This document shows, piece by piece, positions 18,301-27,193 of a stretch of DNA of 64,000 nucleotides. The position numbers and the translations under genes are program-made. The stretch covers positions 1 through 64,000 of the forward strand of contig NZ_FOIB01000008.1 of NCBI RefSeq assembly GCF_900111765.1, in the 5' to 3' direction. This DNA is from Myxococcus fulvus. GTDB lineage: Bacteria; Myxococcota; Myxococcia; Myxococcales; Myxococcaceae. How positions within the stretch are numbered: position 1 is the first letter of the stretch; every line of letters starts with the position of its first letter. The notes beneath the pieces were generated by a model. The model was not told the origin of the DNA. It was given only the letters and a program-made list of their open reading frames with translations, and made no database searches.

Positions 18301-19395
18301 TCAGACCTCCACGAGGATGCGGTGCCGGTAGAGCTCCAGCAGCACGTCCTCGGACAGGTCCGCCTGCTTGTGCTCGCGCAGGTGGTGGCGCACGGCCTCC
18401 ACGCTCTGTCGCCCGGTGAACTCCACGAGCAGCCCGTAGGCCTCGCCGGGCAGGGCCACGGCGTCGAAGTCGCTGTACGCGCCCAGGGCCACGCTGCCGT
18501 CGGGCATCCACTGCACGGTGGCGTCCGCGTTGAACTTGAGCGTGCGCGGCAGCTGGGAGGACACGGCGGTGCCCAGGTGCGCCTCCAGCCCCTTGAGCTC
18601 GATGAGGCCGTCCAGGCCGAGCAGCTTGTCGAGCCCCGCCGCGTCCAGTCCGCGCACCAGCCGGTGGCACTCGCGGTAGTAGTCCACCTCCAGGCCCACG
18701 TAGCCCTTCCACAGGTCCGCGTAGGCGCGCGCGGGGGGCGGCGCGTCGTCCAGGTCCTCGACGGCGAGCGGTGAGGGGTGCAGCTCCGGGCGGTCCTTGC
18801 CGGACAGGATGTAGTCGGGCAGCAGCTGGAGCGTCGTCCAGCGCGACAGCTGGATTTCGGTCAGCGTCAGGTACGTCTTGAGCGACATGTAGAACCTGCG
18901 GCCGTCCGCGCCCGCCACGTACTTGCAGAAGAACGTGGAGCACACCGCCTCGCGGTAGGGCCAGATGGTGCAGCCGCCGCTCTGTTGCGCGTAGTAGGGG
19001 CAGCGCAGCGACGCGGCCCGGCCGAAGAACTGGGTGCCGTTCTTGTAGAGGAAGTTGAACTTGGCCGGGGGCTTCACCCACTGCGGCGTCACGCCGATGC
19101 GCGCGGCGATGCGCGCCTCCATGCGCGAGCGGCCCTCGGACAGCTCCGGCCGCTCATCCGACAGGAGCGCGCCCACCAGGTAGTTGGGCAGGCGCGGGAA
19201 GTAGGTGCAGCACTTGGTGTCGGGGCGGAACAGGCGGCTGACGCCGTCCACGGCCTCGACGCTGCCCTGGGCGGAGCCCTCGCACATGGCGCAGTTGGAG
19301 CAGGTGGCCTTGGTCTCCTCGGGGACGTCCTGGCGGAAGAAGCCGGGGAGCAGCTCGCGGTAGAGCTCGGGGAGGGAGTCGAGGAGGCGGGGCAT
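18301..19395 (-). CDS. Cysteine-rich YkgJ-like putative metal-binding protein
   Basis: This 364-residue protein concentrates its cysteines in the first half: CSNCAMC near residues 32-38, then KCCTYFPRLPNYLVG, CPYYAQQSGGC and CSTFFCKY. The cluster resembles the YkgJ (CxxCxxCC-type) Zn/Fe-chelating family. The Gly-Leu and Tyr-rich C-terminal half is not recognisable. There is no signal peptide. It lies 21 bases downstream of the DUF2378 gene on the same strand, so the two are probably co-transcribed. YkgJ-like proteins are predicted to bind zinc or an Fe-S centre; what this one modifies or senses is unknown. Confidence 0.75.
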   Translation of the reverse strand: MPRLLDSLPELYRELLPGFFRQDVPEETKATCSNCAMCEGSAQGSVEAVDGVSRLFRPDTKCCTYFPRLPNYLVGALLSDERPELSEGRSRMEARIAARIGVTPQWVKPPAKFNFLYKNGTQFFGRAASLRCPYYAQQSGGCTIWPYREAVCSTFFCKYVAGADGRRFYMSLKTYLTLTEIQLSRWTTLQLLPDYILSGKDRPELHPSPLAVEDLDDAPPPARAYADLWKGYVGLEVDYYRECHRLVRGLDAAGLDKLLGLDGLIELKGLEAHLGTAVSSQLPRTLKFNADATVQWMPDGSVALGAYSDFDAVALPGEAYGLLVEFTGRQSVEAVRHHLREHKQADLSEDVLLELYRHRILVEV

Positions 19396-19416
19396 CGAGG
19401 GGCTCGGGGAAGGAGG

Positions 19417-19977
19417 TCAGCGAGCGGAGGGGTCGTACCACTCGAGCCGATAGGTACAGGAGTCCTCGTCGTGACGGGTGCGGGAAATGGTCAACCCGCG
19501 CACACCGATGCGATGCAGCCCCTCTTCCAGCACGCCCTCGACGAAGCCCTCGGTGGCCGAAGGCTCGTTGAACCAGAGGTCCGCGGTGGTGGGGTTCACC
19601 ACCGTGACGCGCGTCTCCGTGAAGTTGTTGCCGCTCCGGAAGTTGTGCGTCATGCGGCCCAGCGAGCGCATGGGGCCCAGCACGCGCGCCAGGGTGAGCA
19701 CCGCCGCGCCCATGACCGTCTGCGCGTAGCCCTCAATCATGCGCCGCGCGAGCAGCCGGCGCGCCTCCTCCAGCGTCCGGTCCGGATGGAGCGCGCGGGC
19801 CACCGTGTCCAGGCAGCGCACCCAGACGGCGTGGGGATAGGCGGCCTGGAGCGGGCCGTCCAGGTCCATGCCCATCTCCCGCAGCTCGTTGCGAAGGTCG
19901 TAGGACAAGTCCTTGTCGAGGGTCTTCAGATACAGGCTGTCCACCGTGTTGCCAAAGATGACGCGCTCCTGGCTCAT
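19417..19977 (-). CDS. DUF2378 / TIGR02265 Myxococcus paralogous-family protein
   Basis: This 186-residue protein has the layout of the TIGR02265 family, which is strongly expanded in Myxococcus and relatives: an N-terminal VIFGNTVDSLYL segment, LREMGMDLDGPL, the YPHAVWVRCLDTVARALHP block and a C-terminal beta-rich region ending RLEWYDPSAR. I chose the ATG at 19977, preceded by GGGGGA. The family has no assigned biochemical function; it is a good marker for a myxobacterial origin. It probably leads a two-gene operon with the cysteine-rich protein. Confidence 0.88.
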   Translation of the reverse strand: MSQERVIFGNTVDSLYLKTLDKDLSYDLRNELREMGMDLDGPLQAAYPHAVWVRCLDTVARALHPDRTLEEARRLLARRMIEGYAQTVMGAAVLTLARVLGPMRSLGRMTHNFRSGNNFTETRVTVVNPTTADLWFNEPSATEGFVEGVLEEGLHRIGVRGLTISRTRHDEDSCTYRLEWYDPSAR

Positions 19978-20340
19978 GCGCTTTCCCCCAAGGTCGCCGG
20001 CCACCCACCGGCGCGCGCGCATTCTCTCCGGAGCCGACCTCCCAAGGCCAGTCCTGTCGACGTGCCCCGCACGGTGGGGGCACTCCGGGCGGCGAGCAGG
20101 GCGCCCTGTTGCTCGATGTAACGGGGCCAGGTGGGTGCCGCGTGTCATGAAAGGCTGATGTCGAAACAAACCCGCGGGCGCAGAGACTGGTTGTTATGTG
20201 TTTTCCCTTATTCTTTCGGGTTGGAATTGTATGGCATATAAGCCGTGAGCGCTCGAGTGTCTGGCGTTCTGGGAACGACTTGCGTCCATCCATGGGCGCC
20301 GAGTTGGGTCGGTCCCCGTTCCTCACGAAAGGATGCCCCC
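19978..20340 (+). promoter_or_regulatory. Divergent intergenic region with an AT-rich stretch before the VWA gene
   Basis: This 363-base gap separates the divergent DUF2378 and VWA genes. Bases 20158-20242 are markedly AT-rich for this genome. They include a TATAAG -10-like hexamer at 20237-20242, about 100 bases before the VWA GTG. No matching -35 box is convincing. No gene is seen here. Confidence 0.35.
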
Positions 20341-21339
20341 GTGACGAAACACGCAGCCGTCGTTCGTTGGGCCATGCTCCTGGGATTGTTGGTGTCCTCC
20401 ATTCCAGGCGTGGTGATGGCGCAGCCGGTTCCTGCCTTCAAGGAAGTGCATGTGATCTTCCTGATTGATCGCAGCGGGTCGATGACGACCGTGCGCTCGC
20501 TGGATAACCGACAGCGCTTTGCAGTGGGAATGCAAATGGCCAGAGAGGCGGTGGAGGCGGGCTCGTCCCTCCCGCGATACATGGCGGTCTGGTCCTTCGA
20601 GAATAATTCGTATCAGGTGCATCAGGATTTCACGGACAACCCACAGCTCATCTTCAACGCCCTGAGCGCCTTGCAGGCGGGACTGGGGACGACACCACTG
20701 GCCTACTCGGCCTGCGAGGCGGTGACCCGGTTGAGGGGGTTTCGTACGCATGTCTTCGCGCAGAAACGCATCGAGCTGAGCTCCGACGGCCAGGAGAATG
20801 ACAGCCCCGTGGGCTCCGAGTGCCAGGGGCCGGACAGCCCCGCGATGGACCCCCAGTCCTGGCAGTGGAAGGTGAGGAACAAGCTGCGGACCGGAAATGC
20901 CCAGAACACCAATGTGCCTCCGACCGGCTTTGAGATTGTTTCTCACATCACCTTCTTCGGGAGCTTCCTGTCCCTTCGGGATGGAGGTTCGGACGTGGCC
21001 CCGGAGGTCTCCAGGGACGGGAGGGTGGTCGCGGATGCGAGCCTTCCACTCCCCCCCGGCGGCCCCTTCGTCAGGTACTTGCGCGCCATTGCCGAGGAAT
21101 CAGGTGGGCGGCTCACGGTCGTCGAGGACAACCAGCCCGTTCCCGCGCTCGCTGACGTGGACCGCAACGGGTGTGTCAACAACGTGGACCTGGACCTGGT
21201 TCTCGCCAACTTCGGGAACACCGTTCCGCCTGGGGACAAGCGGGCCGACATCAACGGTGACTTGATTGTCGACTACAACGATTACTCCATGGTCATTTCT
21301 CAGTGGGGGATGGGCGGTCGCTGCAACGTGACCTTCTGA
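20341..21339 (+). CDS. Secreted VWA-domain protein with C-terminal dockerin-like Ca-binding repeats
   Basis: This is a 332-residue exported protein. The signal peptide (WAMLLGLLVSSIPGVVMAQ) is followed by a von Willebrand A domain with an intact MIDAS start, FLIDRSGSM near residue 45, and SSDGQEN as a later metal-site loop. The last 60 residues carry two dockerin-like EF-hand loops, DVDRNGCVNNVDLDLV and DINGDLIVDYNDYSMV. The GTG at 20341 is preceded by GAAAGGA and puts the signal peptide at the terminus; an upstream in-frame ATG at 20245 adds 32 unlikely residues. The domains suggest calcium-dependent adhesion at the surface. A paralogue lies convergently at 21407-22363. Confidence 0.85.
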   Translation: MTKHAAVVRWAMLLGLLVSSIPGVVMAQPVPAFKEVHVIFLIDRSGSMTTVRSLDNRQRFAVGMQMAREAVEAGSSLPRYMAVWSFENNSYQVHQDFTDNPQLIFNALSALQAGLGTTPLAYSACEAVTRLRGFRTHVFAQKRIELSSDGQENDSPVGSECQGPDSPAMDPQSWQWKVRNKLRTGNAQNTNVPPTGFEIVSHITFFGSFLSLRDGGSDVAPEVSRDGRVVADASLPLPPGGPFVRYLRAIAEESGGRLTVVEDNQPVPALADVDRNGCVNNVDLDLVLANFGNTVPPGDKRADINGDLIVDYNDYSMVISQWGMGGRCNVTF

Positions 21340-21406
21340 CCCGAGGCCTCGGGGCGCGGACCCGGCCAGCTGTTTCGGGCTGGGTCCGTGCCAGGGCTGA
21401 TGGTTC

Positions 21407-22363
21407 CTACCCCCCGCTCATGGGGAGCCAGGGCTGTGGACCGGCCGCGCAGCCTCTGCCCAGATTGCCCAGGACGATGCTGTAGTCGGTGAAGTCCACG
21501 ACCTTGTCTCCATTGAAGTCGGCCTTGGGGTCTCCGGGGGGGACGCTCAGCCCGTAGCTGGCGAGCATGAGGTAGTAGTCCTTCGAGTCGATGCACCCGT
21601 TGCCATCCGTGTCACCCGGAATGGGCAGCGGTCGTGAGTCCTCGATGGGCATGTATTGACCGCCCGAGTCGCGCGACAACCCCCGGAGCAAGGTGAGGAA
21701 GGGGGATTCGAGCGGGTCCGCGAAGGGCGACAGGTTGAGGTGGTTGTAGAAGACGTCCGCGTCGAACACGAGCTGGAAGGGATTGGGGCTGTCGCGCAGT
21801 GGGTCGCCCGTCTTGAGCATGTTTCGGACCTTCCACTGCCACGAGCCCTCCTCCAGGTCCGGGTAGCGCTTGTTGCTGGACGGCCCATAGCACGGCGAGT
21901 CCTCGGGTGTGCTGTTCTCCTCCCCGTCGGAGATGAGGTGGACCACCTTGCGTGCGTCCACGCCGGGCTCGAACTGGAGCAGCTCGTCCGCGGCATCACA
22001 GACGGCCACCGCCAGCGGCGTGGCGCCCAGGCCCGAGGTCAGGTTGTTCAGCGTCGTCACCGTCGACGCCCCGTCCATGAAGCCCTGCTCACGGCGGTAG
22101 GTGGCCCCCTCGAACGTCCACACGGCGAAGCGGCGCGGCAGGACGTTGGGCGTCTGCACGAAGTCGCGCCCACGCGTCACGGCCTCCACGAAGCGCGTCT
22201 GGCCGGAGGCGCGCGTGGTGAGCATGGAGCCGCTGCGGTCGATGAGGATGATGACGTGCTCCTCGGTGAAGGCCCGCGCGTCAGCGCTGCCCAGCAGCAC
22301 CAGGGCGAGTCCGCTGGCCGCGAGCGCGCCTGGCGCCCGCCCGTTCAGTCTTCGAGGCAACAT
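21407..22363 (-). CDS. Secreted VWA-domain protein with dockerin-like repeats, paralogue of the facing gene
   Basis: This 318-residue protein has the same plan as its convergent neighbour: signal peptide (GLALVLLGSADARA), VWA domain with ILIDRSGSM near residue 40 and LISDGEENS, and two C-terminal calcium-loop repeats (DTDGNGCIDSKDYYLM and DFNGDKVVDFTDYSIV). A shared WQWKVRN motif confirms the paralogy. It is the last gene of a six-gene minus-strand series of exported proteins and starts 62 bases after the RCC1 lipoprotein gene ends. It is likely a calcium-dependent surface or matrix protein. Confidence 0.85.
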   Translation of the reverse strand: MLPRRLNGRAPGALAASGLALVLLGSADARAFTEEHVIILIDRSGSMLTTRASGQTRFVEAVTRGRDFVQTPNVLPRRFAVWTFEGATYRREQGFMDGASTVTTLNNLTSGLGATPLAVAVCDAADELLQFEPGVDARKVVHLISDGEENSTPEDSPCYGPSSNKRYPDLEEGSWQWKVRNMLKTGDPLRDSPNPFQLVFDADVFYNHLNLSPFADPLESPFLTLLRGLSRDSGGQYMPIEDSRPLPIPGDTDGNGCIDSKDYYLMLASYGLSVPPGDPKADFNGDKVVDFTDYSIVLGNLGRGCAAGPQPWLPMSGG

Positions 22364-22425
22364 GGGTGTCTCCTTGTCGGGTGCTGCGGAAGGGACCCAA
22401 CGGCCGTCCCGTGAAGCCTGGCGCC

Positions 22426-24672
22426 TCAGAACATCTCCACCTGCGTGGGGATGAGGCGGTCATCCCGCGTGCCGTCCCCCAGCTGCCCCTCGCCGTTGTA
22501 GCCCCACGCCCACGCCGTCCCGTCCGAGCGCAGCGCCATGGAGTGGTGGTCCCCCGCGATGATGGCCACCGCGTTGCTCATCCCCGCCACCATCACCGGC
22601 ACGTGGCGGTTCTCCAGCAGCCCATCCCCCAGCTGGCCGTCGAAGTTGAACCCCCACGCGCGCACCGTGCCGTCCGAGCGCAGCGCCAGCGAGTGGAAGT
22701 TCCCCGCCGCGATGGAGACGACGCCCGTCAGGTTCGACACCGGCCCGGGCGCGTTGAGGTTCAGCGTCGAGCCATTCCCCAGCTGCCCCGAGCCGTTGTA
22801 GCCCCAGGACCACACCGTGCCATCCGAGCGCAGCGCCAGGGAGTGGTATCCCCCGGCGATGATGCTCGTCACCCCGGTGAGCCCCAACACCTGCACCGGG
22901 ACGATGTGCCACGCGTTCGTCCCGCTGCCAATCTGGCCGTCGAAGTTGTAGCCCCACGCCCACACGGTGCCGTCCGAGCGCAGCGCCATGGAGTGGCTGT
23001 GGCCCGCGGCGATGGCCGTCACCCCCGTCAGCCCCGTCACCCGCACGGGCACGTTGCGGTCCGCCGTGGAGCCATCCCCCAGCTGGCCATAGCGGTTGAA
23101 GCCCCACGCCCACACCGTGCCGTCATTGCGCAGCGCCAGCGAGTGCAGGGCCCCGGAGGTGATGGCGGAGATGCCCGTGAGGGTGGAGACGCGCACGGGC
23201 TGCGAGCGGTCCACGTTGCTGCCGTCGCCCACCTCGCCCCGGCTGTTGACGCCCCAGGCCCACACGGTGGTGTCGCCCTTGAGCACCACGGTGTGTTTGT
23301 TGCCCGCCGTCACGGACACCGCGCCCGACAGGCCCATCAGGGCGGGCGTCAGCCGGTCCGCGCCCGTGCCGTTGCCCAGCTGGCCGCTCTCGTTGTCGCC
23401 CCAGCTCCAGACATTCCCGGACGCATCCAGATAGACGGAGTGCAGCTGGCCCGACGTGACGCCCGGGTTGCCCAGCGTGTTGGTGGTCCCCACGCGCACC
23501 GGCGACATGCGCGGCTGGAAGGTGCTGTCACCCAATTGGCCGAACGCGTTGTCGCCCCAGGCCCAGACAGTGCCGTCCGCGCGCAGCGTCAGCGAGTGCT
23601 TGAAGCCCGCCACCAGCGTGACGCCACCCGTGAGCCCCGCGAGGATGGGCACCCGGCTGCTCGTCAGCGTCCCGTTGCCGAGCTGCCGATAGCGGTTGTC
23701 GCCCCAGGCCCACACCGCGCCATCCGAGCGCACCGCCAGCGAGTGGTAGTTGCCGGCCACCACGGCCATCACCTCCGTCAGCGGCACCTGGACGGGCGTG
23801 GCGCGGTTGGTCACCGTGCCGTCTCCCAGTTGCCCCGTGGCGTTGAGTCCCCAGGCCCATGCCGTGCCGTCCGAGCGCAAGGCCACGCAGTGTGACGCGC
23901 CCGCGGACACCGTCGCCACGCCCGTCAGGCCGAGCACCTGGGCCGGCTGCCCGCGGGTCGTCACCGTGCCATCACCGAGCTGGCCGCTGCGGTTGTCGCC
24001 CCAGGCCCAGAGGGTGCCGTCCGCGCGCAGCGCCAGCGACGTGTTGCCGCCGGCCGCCACCGCGATGACCTCGCGCAGGCCGGGGACCTGGATGGGCAGC
24101 GCGTTGCTCGTCGCCGAATGGGGACCGACCTGCTTGTAGCGGTTGTCACCCCAGGCCCAGACGGTGCCGTCCGAGCGCAGCGCCACCGAGTGCGAGAAGC
24201 CCGAGCCCACCGCGAGCACGCCCGTCAGCGACTGCACCCGCACCGGCTGCACGCTCGCGCTGGTCGTCCCCGTGCCGAGCTGCCCGGAGTAGTTGTCGCC
24301 CCAGCCCCAGACGGTGCCATCCGAGCGCAGCGCCAGCGAGTGGTAGTCACCCGAGGCCACCGCCACCGCGTCCGTGAGCTGGCTCACCTGCACCGGTGTC
24401 GGGCTGTCGGTGAGCTGACCGTTGCCCAGCTGTCCCTGGCGATTGTAGCCCCAGGCCCACACGGTGCCGTCCGAGTGCACGCCCACGGAGTGGTATTGCC
24501 CCAGCGACAGGCGCGACGCGGAGCCCCGACCGGCGAGCGGCGCGCGGCCCTGTCGCAGGGGCGGCTCCAGCGTCGCGGTCGACTCGCCGCAGCCCATCAG
24601 CAGCCACAGGCCGAGCAGCAGACACCACGAGAGCGGACTCCTCGACGTCGCAGCAGACCTGTTCCGGAACAT
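22426..24672 (-). CDS. Lipoprotein with 14 RCC1 repeats (two predicted beta-propellers)
   Basis: This 748-residue protein starts with a lipoprotein signal (LLLGLWLLMGC, cysteine near residue 28), so it is membrane-anchored outside the cytoplasm. The rest is 14 copies of a roughly 51-residue RCC1/BNR-type repeat, each with a version of LRSDGTVWAWGDNxxGQLGNG. Repeats 8 (LDASGNVWSWG) and 9 (LKGDTTVWAWG) diverge, as expected at a boundary between two seven-bladed propellers. RCC1-repeat proteins mediate protein contacts; no ligand can be named. It lies 24 bases after the cytochrome gene in the same operon. Confidence 0.88.
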   Translation of the reverse strand: MFRNRSAATSRSPLSWCLLLGLWLLMGCGESTATLEPPLRQGRAPLAGRGSASRLSLGQYHSVGVHSDGTVWAWGYNRQGQLGNGQLTDSPTPVQVSQLTDAVAVASGDYHSLALRSDGTVWGWGDNYSGQLGTGTTSASVQPVRVQSLTGVLAVGSGFSHSVALRSDGTVWAWGDNRYKQVGPHSATSNALPIQVPGLREVIAVAAGGNTSLALRADGTLWAWGDNRSGQLGDGTVTTRGQPAQVLGLTGVATVSAGASHCVALRSDGTAWAWGLNATGQLGDGTVTNRATPVQVPLTEVMAVVAGNYHSLAVRSDGAVWAWGDNRYRQLGNGTLTSSRVPILAGLTGGVTLVAGFKHSLTLRADGTVWAWGDNAFGQLGDSTFQPRMSPVRVGTTNTLGNPGVTSGQLHSVYLDASGNVWSWGDNESGQLGNGTGADRLTPALMGLSGAVSVTAGNKHTVVLKGDTTVWAWGVNSRGEVGDGSNVDRSQPVRVSTLTGISAITSGALHSLALRNDGTVWAWGFNRYGQLGDGSTADRNVPVRVTGLTGVTAIAAGHSHSMALRSDGTVWAWGYNFDGQIGSGTNAWHIVPVQVLGLTGVTSIIAGGYHSLALRSDGTVWSWGYNGSGQLGNGSTLNLNAPGPVSNLTGVVSIAAGNFHSLALRSDGTVRAWGFNFDGQLGDGLLENRHVPVMVAGMSNAVAIIAGDHHSMALRSDGTAWAWGYNGEGQLGDGTRDDRLIPTQVEMF
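22440..24500 (-). repeat. Tandem coding repeats, about 153 bases each, in the RCC1 gene
   Basis: Fourteen in-frame repeats of about 150-156 bases encode the RCC1 blades. The segment for SDGTVWAWG is nearly invariant between copies. It is a likely substrate for recombination and assembly collapse. Confidence 0.8.
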
Positions 24673-24696
24673 GTTCGCGTCTCCTCGGGAGGGCCG

Positions 24697-25854
24697 TCAG
24701 CGACGGCACCACGACTTGCCTTCGGTGTCCTTGCAGCCGTCGACGACCCACCGCGCGACGAGCGCCCTCAGCTCCGAGGGCAGCTCCACGCCCGCCATGG
24801 GCATGCCGGGCGAAGCCGCCACCAGTCCGTGCTCGGCCTCCAGCGCGCGCGTCTCCAGTCGCCGCCAGAACTCCTCGCCGGACTTCTTCTTCAGGTACGT
24901 CTTGAGCCCCTGTGCGTCCGCGGTGAAGGCGCTGGCGGCGCGAGGGCTCGTCGCATGGCAGTGCACGCACGTGGCGTCCCGGAAGAACGGACCCCACAGG
25001 TACGCGAGCATCGTCGGAGGCACCGGGCCCGGCGTGGCGGCCTGCTTCACCGCGAGGCGTGTGACACGCGCATCCAGCTCGCGCTCCTGCTCGCGTCGCT
25101 GCTCGTCGAACAGGCGGTGCAGCAGCTTCGCCTCGTCCAGCGTGAGCGGCACCTCCGGCATCTGCCGACCCTCACGCGCGTGGGGCGAGGGCTCGCGGCA
25201 GTATTCGTACGTCCACTCGGGCGTGTAGAGCCCCAGCGACACGCCGTCGCGTCCGGAGAGCGGACGGGGGCCGGTGTGACACGCGGCGCAGCGTGCCTTC
25301 CACAACGCCTCCGCCGCGGGGCGCTCCTGCGTCGTCAACCTGGCCCGCGGAGCCTCTTTCACTGGAAGGCGCACGGCCAGCAGCGCGGCGATGTCCTGCA
25401 CGTCACTCGGGCGCAGGGCGGGGTAGGCCATCATCCGGGGCGCGCGGCTGCCCTCCTTCTGCGAGAGCGTGCTCGGCCGCTTGAGGAACGCCGCGAGGCC
25501 CCGCGCGGAGATGCGCGGCACCGCGTGCCCGGGCTCCTCGAGCAGCTCCGGCGCGTTCATGTACGACAGCGGTGTGGTGGCCAGATGGGCGAGCTTCTCC
25601 TCGCGCACCGGCACCGCGAAGTAGCGCGGGTCCGGCTCTCGCTTCTGGCGCTTCCGGGCCACGTCGTTGATTTCGGCGTGGCAGCCGTAGCACTGGCTGT
25701 CGGTCCACCGGCCCAGCCCGTTGGCGAAGCGTGTCTGGGGCTCCGTGCGTCGCGACGTGTGGCACCCGGTGCACTCCTGGGCCACCACGCCTTTCGCGGA
25801 CGCGGACGCAGTCCCCGCGAGCAGCACCAGCGCGAGCGCGGCCAGGCGCCTCAT
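24697..25854 (-). CDS. Periplasmic multihaem c-type cytochrome (four CxxCH)
   Basis: This 385-residue exported protein has a signal peptide (MRRLAALALVLLAGTASASA) and four covalent haem motifs: CTGCH near residue 28, CYGCH near 55, CAACH near 195 and CVHCH near 302. A segment with MPEVPLTLDEAKLL supplies a candidate methionine ligand of mono-haem cytochrome c domains. It could be a diheme-type electron carrier or a structural cytochrome. The ATG overlaps the stop of the upstream lipoprotein gene by four bases (ATGA), and the RCC1 gene follows 24 bases later, so it is firmly in the operon. The redox partner is unknown. Confidence 0.85.
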   Translation of the reverse strand: MRRLAALALVLLAGTASASAKGVVAQECTGCHTSRRTEPQTRFANGLGRWTDSQCYGCHAEINDVARKRQKREPDPRYFAVPVREEKLAHLATTPLSYMNAPELLEEPGHAVPRISARGLAAFLKRPSTLSQKEGSRAPRMMAYPALRPSDVQDIAALLAVRLPVKEAPRARLTTQERPAAEALWKARCAACHTGPRPLSGRDGVSLGLYTPEWTYEYCREPSPHAREGRQMPEVPLTLDEAKLLHRLFDEQRREQERELDARVTRLAVKQAATPGPVPPTMLAYLWGPFFRDATCVHCHATSPRAASAFTADAQGLKTYLKKKSGEEFWRRLETRALEAEHGLVAASPGMPMAGVELPSELRALVARWVVDGCKDTEGKSWCRR

Positions 25855-26183
25855 CGCGCGGACTCCGCCGGCTGCGTGAGCCTCACGCGCGAGACGTCCT
25901 CGGACTCCCAGCGCGCGATGCCCTCCACCACCTGGCCGAAGTCCGAGGCCGTGGCGCGCCCGGCGTCCGGCTCACAGGCCCGGTAGGCGCCCACCAGGGC
26001 GAAGCCGGAAACGGCCCACGACGGCTCCGTGGAGCCCGCGGGAGCCGGCAGCCGCGTGACGATGCAGCGCTGGAGCTTCGCGCGGCGTTGCTGCGGCGTC
26101 TCGCCCTCATCGGGGTCGTCCTTGCCCGAGCACGCCATGCATCCCACGAGTCCCATCAGGACCCAGACCCATCGTGTCTTCAT
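25851..26183 (-). CDS. Small lipoprotein, unknown function
   Basis: This is a 110-residue protein with a lipoprotein signal (KTRWVWVLMGLVGCMAC), giving an anchored mature protein that starts with a charged CSGKDDPDEGE linker. I do not recognise the remaining 80 residues, which include two cysteines. The ATG at 26183 has GGGAG about six bases upstream; a longer open frame upstream lacks coding character. Its stop overlaps the cytochrome start by four bases. It may be an accessory or anchor for the cytochrome. Confidence 0.75.
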   Translation of the reverse strand: MKTRWVWVLMGLVGCMACSGKDDPDEGETPQQRRAKLQRCIVTRLPAPAGSTEPSWAVSGFALVGAYRACEPDAGRATASDFGQVVEGIARWESEDVSRVRLTQPAESAR

Positions 26184-26272
26184 GAAAAGCTCCCGAGCCG
26201 GGAGCGTCATGGCCCACGCCATGTCCGCCCCCGGCTGCCGATGTGAGGGTTCGAATGTCCGGGCGCGGCGTA

Positions 26273-27100
26273 TCAGCCGTGCTCGAGCGCCAGCGGCGCG
26301 GGCGTGCAGATGGCCGAGGAGCTCCCGGCCACGGCGGGCGTCATCGTCGCCGTCTGGGCGGCGAGGTCCAACGTGAAGGACTTCACATACGTCTCCCAAC
26401 CCACCTGCGGGTCCGTGGTGACGAAGAGCGAGGGATTGGTCTGCGCGAGCTTCGCGGACTCGAAGAGCACATCCCAGCTGTTGCCCGTCACGCCGCCGGT
26501 GGGCTGCGACTGGAGCGCCCCGTTGGTCACCAGCACCTGGTTGATGCCCGGCACGTTGAGCAGCGGGCTGGAGGGCGCGCACAGCGGCACGTTGACGCGC
26601 AGGGTGATGACCGGGTTCGCGGCGATGTGGGCGCGCACCATGGCCTCGTCCGCCGGCAGGAAGTGGACGCTGATGCCACACACGAGCGGGTAGTTGCCGC
26701 CCACGGCCTTCGGCTTGTAGCTGGCGGGGATGCCGGGGAGCAGGTCGATGATGGCCTGCGTCGGCTGGCAGCCCGCGGCGGGGAAGGTGGGCAACAGGCG
26801 CGCGTCCGTGATTCCGTGACGGCTGATGAAGCCGTTGTACAGGTTGAGCGTGTGGGCGGTGGGGTGCAGGTTCACGAACAGCCGCCGCATGCCGCCCACC
26901 GTGGCCACGGAGTCCGTCGCGACCTGGGCGTACTGGGTATAGAAGATGGGACCGCGGTTCATGCCCATGTACGGGATGAACACCATCTCCGACTCGCGAA
27001 TCGTGCGCGCGTAGTCGAGCGGGGGCGTGTCCGTCTGGGCCTGGGCGGGGGCAGCCGCCAGACACAGGGCGAGCGTGAGACAGAGCGAGAGCAATCGCAT
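26273..27100 (-). CDS. Secreted protein of unknown function
   Basis: This 275-residue exported protein has a clear signal peptide (LLSLCLTLALCLAAAPAQAQ). I do not recognise the mature part. It has three or four cysteines (AGCQPT, LVCGIS, PLCAPS and one near the C-terminus) that could form disulfides, and aromatic-rich beta-like segments (VFIPYMGMNRGPIFYTQYAQV). It sits between two other exported unknowns in the minus-strand series, 89 bases before the lipoprotein gene. Confidence 0.75.
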   Translation of the reverse strand: MRLLSLCLTLALCLAAAPAQAQTDTPPLDYARTIRESEMVFIPYMGMNRGPIFYTQYAQVATDSVATVGGMRRLFVNLHPTAHTLNLYNGFISRHGITDARLLPTFPAAGCQPTQAIIDLLPGIPASYKPKAVGGNYPLVCGISVHFLPADEAMVRAHIAANPVITLRVNVPLCAPSSPLLNVPGINQVLVTNGALQSQPTGGVTGNSWDVLFESAKLAQTNPSLFVTTDPQVGWETYVKSFTLDLAAQTATMTPAVAGSSSAICTPAPLALEHG

Positions 27101-27132
27101 GGGTGCAGGGCCTGGGGTGAGGATGGAAAGGG

Positions 27133-27167
27133 GGGGCGGAAGCCGCCAGCAAGGTGGCCTCCGCCCC
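27133..27167 (-). terminator. Hairpin between the two exported-protein genes
   Basis: A 15-bp stem with two mismatches (27133-27147 with 27153-27167) and a five-base loop is followed on the minus strand by a C/T-rich run (CCCTTTCC). It may partly terminate transcription, uncoupling 27194-28459 from the genes downstream. Confidence 0.5.
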
Positions 27168-27193
27168 GGAGTCGAATCAGCTCAACGCGTGGA

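Noticed and set aside
21340..21406. Terminator between the VWA genes
   Set aside because: A partial stem is present near 21357-21390, but it has a mismatch and no T-run; support is too weak for a separate feature.
22440..24500. CRISPR-like repeat array
   Set aside because: The repeats are in frame, about 153 bases long and code for RCC1 blades; there are no short repeats with unique spacers.
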